Positions 16,094-24,889 of a DNA stretch of 40,784 nucleotides are shown here, piece by piece. Each line of letters starts with the position of its first letter. Within the stretch, counting starts at the first letter, position 1. This stretch comes from JAVBOP01 sp031550405. GTDB taxonomy: Bacteria > Bacteroidota > Ignavibacteria > Kapaibacteriales > UBA2268. Below the pieces are notes generated by a model. That model searched no databases. It had not been told where the DNA came from and worked only from the letters and a program-made list of their open reading frames with translations. The stretch covers positions 1 to 40,784 of the forward strand of contig JAVBOP010000075.1 of assembly GCA_031550405.1 (NCBI GenBank). Direction: 5' to 3'. A program made the position numbers and the translations under genes.

Positions 16094-18268
16094 ATGTATA
16101 CTGCCTCACGCTTACAAGGTAAATCTACTATTATTCTAATATTTATTTCCTGCTTTTGCTCAAATTTTGCGGTTTTTGCACAGCAAAATGATAATCCAAA
16201 AGATTCAGCTAATTTGCAAATAAACCAAAAGCCTGCCTACTATTTTGGCGGCTTTTTGGATGTAAATTTGAACATGCACAGCGCAGATTTTACGACGCTA
16301 TCCAAAGACTTTGCCACATGCTGCCCCAAGTATGAATCGGCTTTTGGAGTTGGTTTTTCGCTCGGCGGTTTATTTGAAATGCCGATAAGCAATGACGCCA
16401 AGTGGCTTTTTGGCACAAGGCTGGGCTATGCTTCTGTGGGAGCTGAGTTTGCGGAAAGCAATACTATCGGCAACACGGAAGTTCAATCGGTAGATGGCTC
16501 GATTGTAACGCAGGCAAAGGCTACATATTATTTGGATTCAAGATTAAATTTAATTAATTTAAATCCGTATGCCTCTTATAATATATGGAATAGCCTGTTT
16601 GCTTCAGCGGGATTGAACCTTGGTTTTTTATTTAGCAACAGCATGGATATGCGTGAAGAACTGACAAGTCCTGCAAGCGTTGTCTACACTACTACCGGCA
16701 CGCGAGTTCGAAACAATTACACAAACCAGGAAATACCTGATATCAATCCCATGCAGTTCGGCTTATCTTTGGGCTTGGCATATCAGTTGCCTATCGGCAA
16801 AAATTCCTTCTTAATCCCAGAAGCTCGATATAACCTTGCCTTGACTAATGTATCCGCCGTCGACTGGAAAGCTAATTATTTCCAACTTGGCGTGGGAGTG
16901 AAATTCCCATATTATAAATCTGAAGAAATTGTAAATAACGTAAGATACGAGCGTGATACGATAATAGAAAAGCGGTATGATGTAAAAGAGGCGTATGTTG
17001 AACTGGTTAGCAGCGAAACATTTGGCAATGATGTTAATAGCGTTATTGTTGAAAAATACAAGCTCTTCCAGCCTGCAACAGCAGCTTTAACCGCAAGTTT
17101 CAAGGCTTTTGGCTTAAATAATGGACAGCGCCAGTTTAATCCAACGGTTATTATCGAAGAATTTGAAACAACCGAACGCTTTCCTGTTTTGCCTGTCGTT
17201 TATTTTCCTGACGGCGATGCTGATATTTCAAAAACCCGTATGAATCTCTTAAACCAACTGAACCGCTCCAATTTTTCAGAAGACAGTTTGAAGGTTGATA
17301 TGATGGACGTGTATTACAATATGCTCAATTTAGTAGGCAAAAGGCTGAATGAAAATCCAGATTCAAAAATCGTAATCAAAGGGTATTCCAGCGGCGAAGG
17401 CAAGGACAGGAATAATCCGAATATATGGCGTGAAAGAGCAGAGAATGTTAAAAAATATTTCATAAATGTCTGGAATATTAGCGAAAACCAGCTTTCTATT
17501 GAACAGGGACAGCTTCCGCAAAGAAATGTAAATCCGAAATCATTGAACGATGCTATTGAAGAAAATCAAAAAGTAGAGTTGGTTACAACGGATTTCAAAT
17601 TGATAGAACCTGTGCAACTGTATCAGATAGAACGGGTTGCCAATCCTCCGCAAATTGAATTTGAAACACAGATTGAATCCGAAGCTGGAATTGATAACTA
17701 TGTTTTAGAGGTTGCGCAAGGCAATACGCCGATTCGCCGATTTGTCGGCAGAGCCACAAATGATAATATTATCTGGGATATTGGCAATGATCCGGTACCG
17801 CTTTTGGAAGCTCCTGTGCGTGCAACTTTTAAAGCCAAAGATATTATAGGACAAACAAAAGATGTTGTGCAGGAAATCACAATTGAGCAGCAAACTATAA
17901 AGAAGAAGCGACAAAAAATCGAAGGCGATATGAAAGTTGAGCGCTATTCCTTGATTTTGTTTGAATATGATAAGGCTGAGATTTCTCAATTAGATAAGCA
18001 TTTATTACAAGATGCGCAGACAAATATCCAGCCGGATTCTCGTGTAATAATATCTGGATTTGCCGATAGAACGGGCGATACTCAGTATAACAAAAATCTT
18101 GCAAGAAAACGCTGCGAAGAAGTCAAGAAAAACATGCAAATAGACAGTCGCAACAGTGTCAGCATAGATGCTGCTGGCAGTGAAAGATTAATTTTCAACA
18201 ATGCCTTGCCCGAAGGTAGAGCGCTGTCAAGAACGGTACGCATTGAAATAAAAACTCCCGTTAAGTAA
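16094..18268 (+). CDS. Outer-membrane protein: N-terminal barrel plus two OmpA-like domains
   Basis: The mature protein of about 700 residues follows a signal peptide (IILIFISCFCSNFAVFAQ). Residues about 30-280 look like an outer-membrane barrel. A middle segment (VVYFPDGDAD... then SKIVIKGYSSGEGKDRNNPN, RAENVKKYFINVW) reads as a degenerate OmpA-like domain. The C-terminus is a clear OmpA/Pal peptidoglycan-binding domain: LILFEYDKAEISQ, RVIISGFADRTGDTQYNKNL, ARKRCEEVKK and RALSRTVRIEI. Such proteins tether the outer membrane to the wall. The ATG at 16094 is chosen over a TTG at 16082. It lies directly upstream of the ribosomal cluster but is not part of it. Confidence 0.88.
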   Translation: MYTASRLQGKSTIILIFISCFCSNFAVFAQQNDNPKDSANLQINQKPAYYFGGFLDVNLNMHSADFTTLSKDFATCCPKYESAFGVGFSLGGLFEMPISNDAKWLFGTRLGYASVGAEFAESNTIGNTEVQSVDGSIVTQAKATYYLDSRLNLINLNPYASYNIWNSLFASAGLNLGFLFSNSMDMREELTSPASVVYTTTGTRVRNNYTNQEIPDINPMQFGLSLGLAYQLPIGKNSFLIPEARYNLALTNVSAVDWKANYFQLGVGVKFPYYKSEEIVNNVRYERDTIIEKRYDVKEAYVELVSSETFGNDVNSVIVEKYKLFQPATAALTASFKAFGLNNGQRQFNPTVIIEEFETTERFPVLPVVYFPDGDADISKTRMNLLNQLNRSNFSEDSLKVDMMDVYYNMLNLVGKRLNENPDSKIVIKGYSSGEGKDRNNPNIWRERAENVKKYFINVWNISENQLSIEQGQLPQRNVNPKSLNDAIEENQKVELVTTDFKLIEPVQLYQIERVANPPQIEFETQIESEAGIDNYVLEVAQGNTPIRRFVGRATNDNIIWDIGNDPVPLLEAPVRATFKAKDIIGQTKDVVQEITIEQQTIKKKRQKIEGDMKVERYSLILFEYDKAEISQLDKHLLQDAQTNIQPDSRVIISGFADRTGDTQYNKNLARKRCEEVKKNMQIDSRNSVSIDAAGSERLIFNNALPEGRALSRTVRIEIKTPVK

Positions 18269-18325
18269 TATGGCGAGTGGAGAATACATTAAAAGCATGT
18301 CAATTTGTTGATAAAAAATGAAATG

Positions 18326-18358
18326 TTTTGCACAAAATAAAAAATATATGTATTTTTG
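18326..18358 (+). promoter_or_regulatory. Promoter P1 of the rpsL operon (Bacteroidota type)
   Basis: The -33 box TTTTG (18326-18330) is separated by exactly 20 bases from the -7 box TATTTTTG (18351-18358), matching TTTG-N19/20-TAnnTTTG. Transcription would start near 18363. A small perfect hairpin CTTGTT-TTG-AACAAG (18362-18376) would then form at the very 5' end of the transcript. Confidence 0.75.
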
Positions 18359-18398
18359 TACCTTGTTTTGAACAAGTTTCAAATAAAAGTAAAAAAAA

Positions 18399-18430
18399 TT
18401 TGCACAGAATAAAAAAAATGCGTAATTTTG
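18399..18430 (+). promoter_or_regulatory. Promoter P2 of the rpsL operon (Bacteroidota type)
   Basis: TTTG (18399-18402) and TAATTTTG (18423-18430) are again 20 bases apart. The two promoters are direct repeats of each other: both read TTTGCACA(A/G)AATAAAAAA after the first box. P2 would start about 80 bases before the rpsL start codon. Confidence 0.75.
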
Positions 18431-18517
18431 TAGTCTATCTTTTTTGCTGAATATGCAAACCAAAGATAATCATAATTTTTTTTATTGTAAATTGCATTGT
18501 TTAAATGGAGATGTTGA

Positions 18518-18901
18518 GTGCCAACTATAAGTCAGTTAGTTAGAAAAGGAAGAAAAAGGGTAACTTACAAGAGTAAATCACCTGCATTAGATGCGTGCCC
18601 GCAGCGCAGAGGCGTATGTACACGTGTATATACAACAACTCCTAAGAAGCCTAATTCGGCTTTGCGCAAGGTAGCTCGTGTTAGATTGACGCATGGTTTT
18701 GAGGTTACGGCATATATACCGGGTGAAGGGCATAATTTGCAAGAGCACTCATTGGTTTTTATACGTGGCGGCAGGGTTAAGGATTTGCCGGGTGTCAGGT
18801 ATCACATTGTAAGAGGAGTTGCCGATACGCAGGGAGTTGAGAAGCGTAATCAAGGGCGAAGCAAGTACGGAGCTAAAAGACCAAAGGCAGTTAAGAAATA
18901 G
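18518..18901 (+). CDS. rpsL: 30S ribosomal protein S12
   Basis: This 127-residue protein sits in the 30S decoding centre. It is canonical throughout: PTISQLVRKGRKRVTYKSKS, YTTTPKKPNSALRKVARVRL, and RGGRVKDLPGVRYHIVRG. The lysines of KKPNSA and VKDLPG, where streptomycin-resistance changes usually fall, are the wild-type residues. The GTG start at 18518 has GGAG upstream (18506-18509). It heads the str group behind two tandem promoters. rpoC does not precede it here. Confidence 0.97.
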   Translation: MPTISQLVRKGRKRVTYKSKSPALDACPQRRGVCTRVYTTTPKKPNSALRKVARVRLTHGFEVTAYIPGEGHNLQEHSLVFIRGGRVKDLPGVRYHIVRGVADTQGVEKRNQGRSKYGAKRPKAVKK

Positions 18902-18970
18902 TTGAATTTACAAAATTATATTAAGTAAGATATTAGAAGTACATAGCACTTATAACAGTTAAATCAAAAT

Positions 18971-19438
18971 ATGAGAAAGAGACGTGCCGAGAAGAGAAGA
19001 ATAGTTGTTGATCCAAAATTTGGAGATATAGTTATTTCCAAATTTGTCAATTATCTTATGTGCGATGGCAAGAAAAATACTGCCCGCAAGATAATGTATG
19101 ATGCGTTGGATATGATTGCAGAGAAAACAAAGCAGGAGCCAATGGAAGTGTTTAAGCAGGCGATGAATAATGTTGCTCCAGTATTGGAAGTGCGTTCTCG
19201 CAGGGTTGGAGGTGCGACATATCAGGTGCCTGTTGATGTGCGGGACGAACGCCGGCAGGCATTAGCCATACGCTGGATTAAGACTTATGCCAAAGCACGT
19301 CGTGATCATAACATGTCTGCACGGTTGGCAAATGAATTGATAGCAGCAGCGAAAGGAGAAGGTTCGGCTGTTAAAAAGAGAGATGATGTACATAGAATGG
19401 CAGAAGCTAATAAAGCATTTGCTCATTTTAGATGGTAA
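18971..19438 (+). CDS. rpsG: 30S ribosomal protein S7
   Basis: This 155-residue protein is the primary assembly protein of the 30S head, contacting 16S rRNA and the E-site tRNA. The sequence MRKRRAEKRRIVVDPKFGD, VVSRRVGGATYQVPVDVR-type block (here VRSRRVGGATYQVPVDVRDE) and the end EANKAFAHFRW are canonical and full length. It follows rpsL by 69 bases. Confidence 0.97.
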   Translation: MRKRRAEKRRIVVDPKFGDIVISKFVNYLMCDGKKNTARKIMYDALDMIAEKTKQEPMEVFKQAMNNVAPVLEVRSRRVGGATYQVPVDVRDERRQALAIRWIKTYAKARRDHNMSARLANELIAAAKGEGSAVKKRDDVHRMAEANKAFAHFRW

Positions 19439-19483
19439 TATGATAATTTTCGTTCTTTGTCAATTTAATAAACCTGAAGCAAT

Positions 19484-21520
19484 ATGCTGAACATAGAAGA
19501 TAAATCTAAAATAAGAAATGTCGGAATTATGGCGCATATTGATGCAGGAAAAACTACAACTACAGAAAGATTCTTGTTCTATTCTGGATATTTGCATAAA
19601 ATAGGGCAGGTGGATGATGGTACTGCATTTATGGATTTTATGGCGCAGGAGAAGGAACGAGGCATCACTATTATGTCGGCTGTTACTCCTGTTGAATGGC
19701 GTGGTTATGAGATAAATATTATCGACACGCCCGGCCATGTGGATTTTACAGCAGAAGTGCAGCGGTCGTTAAGAGTACTTGACGGTACTGTCGCTATATT
19801 TTGTGCGGTGGCTGGTGTTCAGCCTCAAACAGAAACAGTGTGGCGTCAAGCGGATGAATATGAAGTGCCGAGGATAGCCTATGTTAACAAGATGGACAGG
19901 GTTGGTGCTGATTACTTCAAGGTGTTGGATGAGATAAGGGAAAAATTTGACACAAATCCGGTTGCAATAGAAATACCAATAGGTTCGGAGAGTGATTTCC
20001 AGGGTATTATAGACCTGTTGAAAATGAAGTCGTTAGTATTCGAGAGAGAGAGTTATGGTGCTGATATTATTGAAGCGGCTATCCCTGATGATTATAAGGA
20101 GCTTGCTCAAGAATATCATGTAAAAATGGTAGAGGCGGCTTGTGAAAATGATGATGTTCTGCTTGAAAAGTACCTGTCAGGTGAAAGCATAGGAGAGGAT
20201 GAGGTAAGGCTTGCTTTGAAAAAAGGTACACTGGCAAGAAATATAGTGCCTGTTTTGTGTGGTTCATCTTTAAAAAACATGGGCATACAGCCTTTGATAG
20301 AAGCAGTTGTAGATTATTTGCCTTCACCATTGGAGGTTAAGCCTATTGAGGGTTACGACCCTAATGATTTGAATGTGAAGAAAACACTTCGATTGACAAA
20401 TGATGAATCGTTTTCGGCGTTAGCTTTTAAGGTGATGACAGACTCTTATGTAGGAAGGCTAACCTATGTACGAATATATTCTGGCATATTGCGAGTTGGT
20501 GATACCGTTTATAATCCAGGTGCAGACAGGAAGGAAAAGGTACTTAAGATATTAAGAGTTCATGCCAACAAAAGAGAAGAAATTGATCTGGTTACAGCTG
20601 GCGAAATAGTGGCAATTCCCGGATTGCGGTTTACAGTAACAGGCGATACTCTTGCAGATATTAGACATCCCATACTGTATGAAAAAATAAGATTTGCGGA
20701 GCCGGTTATTAATCAGTCCATAGAGGCAAAGACGCTTTCAGAGCAGGACAAGTTGCTGGATTCTTTGCAGAAATTAGCGGATGAAGATCCAACATTTAGA
20801 TATAAAAATGACGCAGAAAGTGGGCAGATAGTTATAAGTGGCGTTGGCGAACTTCATCTTGAAATAATGATTGACAGGCTGAAGCGAGAATTTGGAATAG
20901 AAGCGAGAGCCGGTAAGCCGCAGGTGGCATACAAAGAGATGGCAGGACAGGAAATAGAGCAGGAAGGAGTGTTTGACAGGGCAAGTGGAAAAGGCATATT
21001 TGCTGTTGTAAGGTTGCTGTTAAAGCCTGCCTCGGGTAAGGGACTGTTAGTTGAGAGTTTAATAGCTGATAAAAAAATACCGAAAGAATTTATAGCGGCA
21101 GCGGTTGAGGGCGCAAAAGAGGCTTTGAATATAGGGCAGCAAGGCTATCCTATGATAGATACGGAAGTTAGGCTTATAGATTTAAAATATGATGAAACAA
21201 CAACAGATATAGCTTGCAAAATAGCTGCCTCTATTGCCGTAAAGGATGCTATAAGGTTTTCATCGCCTGTTTTGCTTGAACCCGTGTTCAAAATAGAGAT
21301 TACCTCACCGGAAGATTATGTCGGCGACATAATCGCTGATATGAATGCAAGGCGGGGGAGGATAGAAGGCATTGACCATCTAAGTAGCGCACAACAGCTT
21401 AAAGCCAAAGCACCTTTGTCGGAAATGTTTGGGTATGTTACAAAATTAAGATCGCTAAGTCAAGGTAGAGCTTCGTATTCAATGTTTTTTTCACATTATG
21501 AGCCTGCTAAGCAATATTAG
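19484..21520 (+). CDS. fusA: Elongation factor G
   Basis: This 678-residue translocase GTPase has the G motifs AHIDAGKTTTTER (P-loop), EKERGITI, DTPGHVDFTAEV and NKMD, then domains II-V ending in a normal C-terminus. Its place between rpsG and tuf marks it as the housekeeping copy. Some segments are less usual: GITIMSAVTPVEWRGYEINI after switch I, and CGSSLKNMGIQPL in place of the common CGSAFKNKGVQPL. The sequence therefore looks like a somewhat divergent EF-G branch, which is an impression only. Confidence 0.96.
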   Translation: MLNIEDKSKIRNVGIMAHIDAGKTTTTERFLFYSGYLHKIGQVDDGTAFMDFMAQEKERGITIMSAVTPVEWRGYEINIIDTPGHVDFTAEVQRSLRVLDGTVAIFCAVAGVQPQTETVWRQADEYEVPRIAYVNKMDRVGADYFKVLDEIREKFDTNPVAIEIPIGSESDFQGIIDLLKMKSLVFERESYGADIIEAAIPDDYKELAQEYHVKMVEAACENDDVLLEKYLSGESIGEDEVRLALKKGTLARNIVPVLCGSSLKNMGIQPLIEAVVDYLPSPLEVKPIEGYDPNDLNVKKTLRLTNDESFSALAFKVMTDSYVGRLTYVRIYSGILRVGDTVYNPGADRKEKVLKILRVHANKREEIDLVTAGEIVAIPGLRFTVTGDTLADIRHPILYEKIRFAEPVINQSIEAKTLSEQDKLLDSLQKLADEDPTFRYKNDAESGQIVISGVGELHLEIMIDRLKREFGIEARAGKPQVAYKEMAGQEIEQEGVFDRASGKGIFAVVRLLLKPASGKGLLVESLIADKKIPKEFIAAAVEGAKEALNIGQQGYPMIDTEVRLIDLKYDETTTDIACKIAASIAVKDAIRFSSPVLLEPVFKIEITSPEDYVGDIIADMNARRGRIEGIDHLSSAQQLKAKAPLSEMFGYVTKLRSLSQGRASYSMFFSHYEPAKQY

Positions 21521-21582
21521 CTTTGAAAATCAAAAGAAATTCATTTTTTAACAAATAAATACATAAAATTAGGAGCATTCAA

Positions 21583-22788
21583 ATGGCAAAAGAGAAATTT
21601 GATCGTTCGAAACCTCACGTGAATATTGGTACAATTGGTCACGTAGATCATGGAAAAACTACATTGACAGCAGCAATTTCAATGTCTTTGTTTAATAAGT
21701 TTGGAACGGGTGCCGCTCGTTCGTATGATTCAATTGATAATGCGCCCGAGGAAAAAGCTCGTGGGATTACAATTGCAACATCGCATGTTGAATATGAAAC
21801 AGATAAAAGGCATTATGCCCATGTGGATTGTCCTGGACATGCCGATTATATCAAGAACATGATCACAGGCGCCGCTCAAATGGATGGAGCAATACTTGTA
21901 TGTGCTGCAACTGATGGACCTATGCCGCAAACACGTGAACACATTTTGTTGGCTCGCCAGGTTGGTGTACCGAAAATTGTTGTTTTCTTGAACAAAGTGG
22001 ATATTGCAGACCCTGAATTATTGGAGCTTGTTGAAATGGAGCTTAGAGAACTTTTGTCAAGTTATGAATTTCCAGGAGATGATATTCCTATCATACCTGG
22101 CTCTGCTCTTAAAGCATTGGAAGCTGCAACCGATGGCAGAACGGATGATCCTGCTCAAGAATGTGTTTATAAATTGATGGAAGCTGTTGATGAGTATATT
22201 CCTACTCCAAAACGCGATGTTGACAAGCCGTTTTTGATGCCTGTTGAAGACGTGTTCTCAATTACTGGCCGTGGCACTGTTGCAACCGGAAGAATTGAAC
22301 GCGGCATCGTGAAAGTTAATGAAGAAGTTGAAATCGTAGGTTTCGGTCTTCAAAAGAAAACAACTTGTACTGGTGTGGAGATGTTCCGCAAGTTGCTTGA
22401 TGAAGGTGTGGCTGGAGATAACGTTGGACTTTTATTGCGCGGCATTGATAAGAATGAAATTGAACGCGGTATGGTTATTGTTAAGCCAGGATCAATCAAG
22501 CCTCACACAAAGTTTACAGCTCAAGTGCTTGTTTTGACACAAGAAGAAGGTGGAAGACATACGCCGTTCTTTAACAACTATAGACCTCAATTTTATTTTA
22601 GAACAACAGATGTTACTGGCTCTCTGACTTTGCCTGCCGGTGTAGAAATGGTTATGCCCGGCGATAATTTGGATGCAATCTCAATTGAATTGATTACTCC
22701 GGTTGCAATGGAAGAAGGGTTGCGTTTTGCGATTCGTGAAGGTGGCAGGACAGTTGGCGCTGGCGTTGTTACTAAAATAATAGAATAA
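21583..22788 (+). CDS. tuf: Elongation factor Tu
   Basis: This 401-residue GTPase delivers aminoacyl-tRNA to the ribosome. It starts MAKEKFDRSKPHVNIGTIGH, has P-loop GHVDHGKTTL, DCPGHADYIKNMITGAAQMD, NKVDIAD, and a C-terminal barrel ending RTVGAGVVTKIIE. AGGAG lies 7 bases before the ATG. It follows fusA by 62 bases and precedes the S10 group by 130 bases, so str and S10 groups are adjoining, as in many Bacteroidota/Chlorobi genomes. Confidence 0.98.
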   Translation: MAKEKFDRSKPHVNIGTIGHVDHGKTTLTAAISMSLFNKFGTGAARSYDSIDNAPEEKARGITIATSHVEYETDKRHYAHVDCPGHADYIKNMITGAAQMDGAILVCAATDGPMPQTREHILLARQVGVPKIVVFLNKVDIADPELLELVEMELRELLSSYEFPGDDIPIIPGSALKALEAATDGRTDDPAQECVYKLMEAVDEYIPTPKRDVDKPFLMPVEDVFSITGRGTVATGRIERGIVKVNEEVEIVGFGLQKKTTCTGVEMFRKLLDEGVAGDNVGLLLRGIDKNEIERGMVIVKPGSIKPHTKFTAQVLVLTQEEGGRHTPFFNNYRPQFYFRTTDVTGSLTLPAGVEMVMPGDNLDAISIELITPVAMEEGLRFAIREGGRTVGAGVVTKIIE

Positions 22789-22810
22789 TTTATGAATAAA
22801 AAATAATTTT

Positions 22811-22893
22811 CCAACCTTCCTTGTAATTAAGGCAGGGAAGGTGGAAAGTTAAAAACAGGGATAACCCCTTTTCTCTCAGAATGGTGGAGAGAA
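22811..22893 (+). promoter_or_regulatory. Two-hairpin leader between tuf and rpsJ
   Basis: Hairpin A pairs CCAACCTTCC (22811-22820) with GGAAGGTGG (22836-22844), with one bulge and an inner CCTT/AAGG pairing. Hairpin B pairs TTCTCTC (22871-22877) with GAGAGAA (22887-22893) and is followed by TAATTTT. This may be a weak terminator or attenuator after tuf, or a binding site for autoregulation of the S10 group. Neither is shown by sequence alone. Confidence 0.5.
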
Positions 22894-22918
22894 TAATTTT
22901 AAAAGTAGGGAAAGTATC

Positions 22919-23230
22919 GTGGCAACACAAAGAATAAGAATAAGTTTAAAATCATACGATCATATATTAATAGACAAATCGTCAGAAAGGATTGTAACTA
23001 CAATAAAGAATGCAGGTGCAACAGTTTCAGGACCTGTTCCTCTACCGACACGCCGGAGTGTTTATACCGTAAATCGCTCTCCGCATGTGGATAAGAAGTC
23101 TCGAGAGCAATTCGAGACAAGGATTCACAAAAGATTAATAGATATTTTTAGTTCTACGCAAAAAACAGTTGATGCTTTAATGAGATTAGAGTTGCCGGCT
23201 GGCGTTGATGTTGAGATAAAGGCATACTAA
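22919..23230 (+). CDS. rpsJ: 30S ribosomal protein S10
   Basis: This 103-residue protein of the 30S head also doubles as NusE in antitermination. The sequence is canonical: RIRISLKSYDHILIDKSSER, GPVPLPTRRSVYTVNRSPHV, and the end ELPAGVDVEIKAY. It uses a GTG start with AGGGA upstream. It is the first gene of the S10 group, 10 bases before rplC. Confidence 0.97.
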   Translation: MATQRIRISLKSYDHILIDKSSERIVTTIKNAGATVSGPVPLPTRRSVYTVNRSPHVDKKSREQFETRIHKRLIDIFSSTQKTVDALMRLELPAGVDVEIKAY

Positions 23231-23240
23231 GGGAGAGAAC

Positions 23241-23873
23241 ATGAAAACAATGACAAAAGCAATTTTAGGCAGAAAAATAGGAATGACAAGCGTATTCTCG
23301 CCGGAAGGCAGAATAGTTCCTGTAACAGTAGTTGAATGTGGTCCATGTCCAGTGGTTTCTTTAAGAACTAAGGAAAAAGACGGGTATAGTGCAATACAGA
23401 TAGGTTTTAAAGATATAGAAAGTAGGAAAGTATCAAAACCTGTCAGAGGTCTTTTTGACAAGACCGGCATACCTTATAAGAAGCATTTAAAAGAATTTAG
23501 GGATATGGTTGCAGATTATAAGGTTGGCGATGTGATAAATGCGAGCATATTTGAAACTGGTGATAAAGTACACATTTCCGGTATAAGCAAAGGTAAAGGA
23601 TTTCAGGGCGTTGTAAAAAGACATCATTTCGGCGGTGTTGGCATGCAGACACATGGACAGCATAACAGAGCAAGGCATCCTGGTTCGATTGGCGGCTCAT
23701 CAAATCCGTCAAAAGTATTTAAAGGGTTGAGAATGGCTGGGCAAATGGGAAACAAAAGGGCTACTGTCCGGAATATAGAAGTAGTTGAAGTGTTGGCAGA
23801 TAAGAACATTATATTATTTAAAGGTGGCTTGCCAGGGGCACCAAATTCATTATTGGAAATAGTAAAAGCATAA
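23241..23873 (+). CDS. rplC: 50S ribosomal protein L3
   Basis: This 210-residue early-assembly protein has an extended loop that reaches the peptidyl-transferase centre. ILGRKIGMTSVFS is at the start, and the loop region GISKGKGFQGVVKRHHFGG with THGQHNRARHPGSIGGSSNP and RMAGQMGNKRATVRN is canonical. The ATG at 23241 has GGGAGAG upstream. Confidence 0.97.
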   Translation: MKTMTKAILGRKIGMTSVFSPEGRIVPVTVVECGPCPVVSLRTKEKDGYSAIQIGFKDIESRKVSKPVRGLFDKTGIPYKKHLKEFRDMVADYKVGDVINASIFETGDKVHISGISKGKGFQGVVKRHHFGGVGMQTHGQHNRARHPGSIGGSSNPSKVFKGLRMAGQMGNKRATVRNIEVVEVLADKNIILFKGGLPGAPNSLLEIVKA

Positions 23874-23882
23874 GGGGCAGCA

Positions 23883-24506
23883 ATGTTAGTAGATGTATAT
23901 AATAGGACAGGACAAGTTGTCGGACAAACAGAATTAATAGATAGTGTATTTGCTATAGAGCCTAATGAACATGTTATGCATCAAGCAGTTGTTACTTACT
24001 TGGCAAATCAAAGGCAAGGCACTAAAAAGACTAAAATACGTTCTGAAGTTTCAGGCGGCGGCAAGAAACCGACACGTCAAAAGGGAATGGGCATGGCAAG
24101 AAGAGGCTCTACTCGGTCGCCTCAATATGCAGGTGGCGGAACAGTGCATGGTCCTAAACCAATTGATTATAGAATGAAACTTCCCGCCAAAGTGCGTAGA
24201 TTGGCAAGAAAATCTGCACTTAGTGTCAGGTTGCAAGAGCAAAATCTAATAGTGATAGAAGATTTTAATATGTCTGAAATAAAAACTAAAGATTTTGCAA
24301 ATATTCTTAAGGCTTTGAAAATAGCAGATAATTCAGTATTGGTATTGTTGCCAGGTTCAGAACATAATGTATATATGTCTGCTCGCAATATACCAAAAGT
24401 GGAAGTCAATATAGCCGACAAAATATCAGCTTATGATATACTGCGTCATAAAAAACTGGTACTGTTTAAAGGTGCTATAGAGCCAATAGTAAAGCATTTG
24501 AATTAA
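23883..24506 (+). CDS. rplD: 50S ribosomal protein L4
   Basis: This 207-residue exit-tunnel protein represses its own operon in enterobacteria, though that role is unproven here. The long loop with KKPTRQKGMGMARRGSTRSP and GGGTVHGPKPIDYRMKLPAK is canonical. It follows rplC by 9 bases. Its stop codon lies inside an inverted repeat, AATTAATT (24501-24508) with AATTAATT (24518-24525). Confidence 0.96.
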   Translation: MLVDVYNRTGQVVGQTELIDSVFAIEPNEHVMHQAVVTYLANQRQGTKKTKIRSEVSGGGKKPTRQKGMGMARRGSTRSPQYAGGGTVHGPKPIDYRMKLPAKVRRLARKSALSVRLQEQNLIVIEDFNMSEIKTKDFANILKALKIADNSVLVLLPGSEHNVYMSARNIPKVEVNIADKISAYDILRHKKLVLFKGAIEPIVKHLN

Positions 24507-24550
24507 TTATTAAAAAAAATTAATTATTTGAATAATAAAACAACTATAAA

Positions 24551-24853
24551 ATGCGACAAATAATACAAAAACCGATACTTACAGAAAAAGCGATGAAAAA
24601 CACTGGTGAAGGCCAGTATGTGTTTCAGGTCGAGCCAAATTCAAATAAATTGGAAATAAAAAAAGCTATTGAAGATATGTTTGAAGTTAAGGTTAAGTCT
24701 GTAAGAACTCTTAGAGTTAAACCCAAATATTCACAGAGATATACTCGTAAGGGTATCCTCCGCGGCAAAACTAGTTTAAGAAAGAAGGCATATATTGCTT
24801 TATTGCCGGGATACTCCATAGAGTTGGTAGGCGGCGCTGGATCTGAAGAATAA
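24551..24853 (+). CDS. rplW: 50S ribosomal protein L23
   Basis: This 100-residue protein sits at the tunnel exit, where trigger factor and SRP dock. It begins MRQIIQKPILTEKAMKNTGE, with YVFQVEPNSNKLEIKKAIED and VKSVRTLRVKPK, the usual L23 pattern. There is no clear Shine-Dalgarno site, and the upstream 44 bases are an AT-rich palindrome. Confidence 0.95.
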   Translation: MRQIIQKPILTEKAMKNTGEGQYVFQVEPNSNKLEIKKAIEDMFEVKVKSVRTLRVKPKYSQRYTRKGILRGKTSLRKKAYIALLPGYSIELVGGAGSEE

Positions 24854-24889
24854 TCATAAATTTGTTAATATTCAATATTAAAGATAAAA

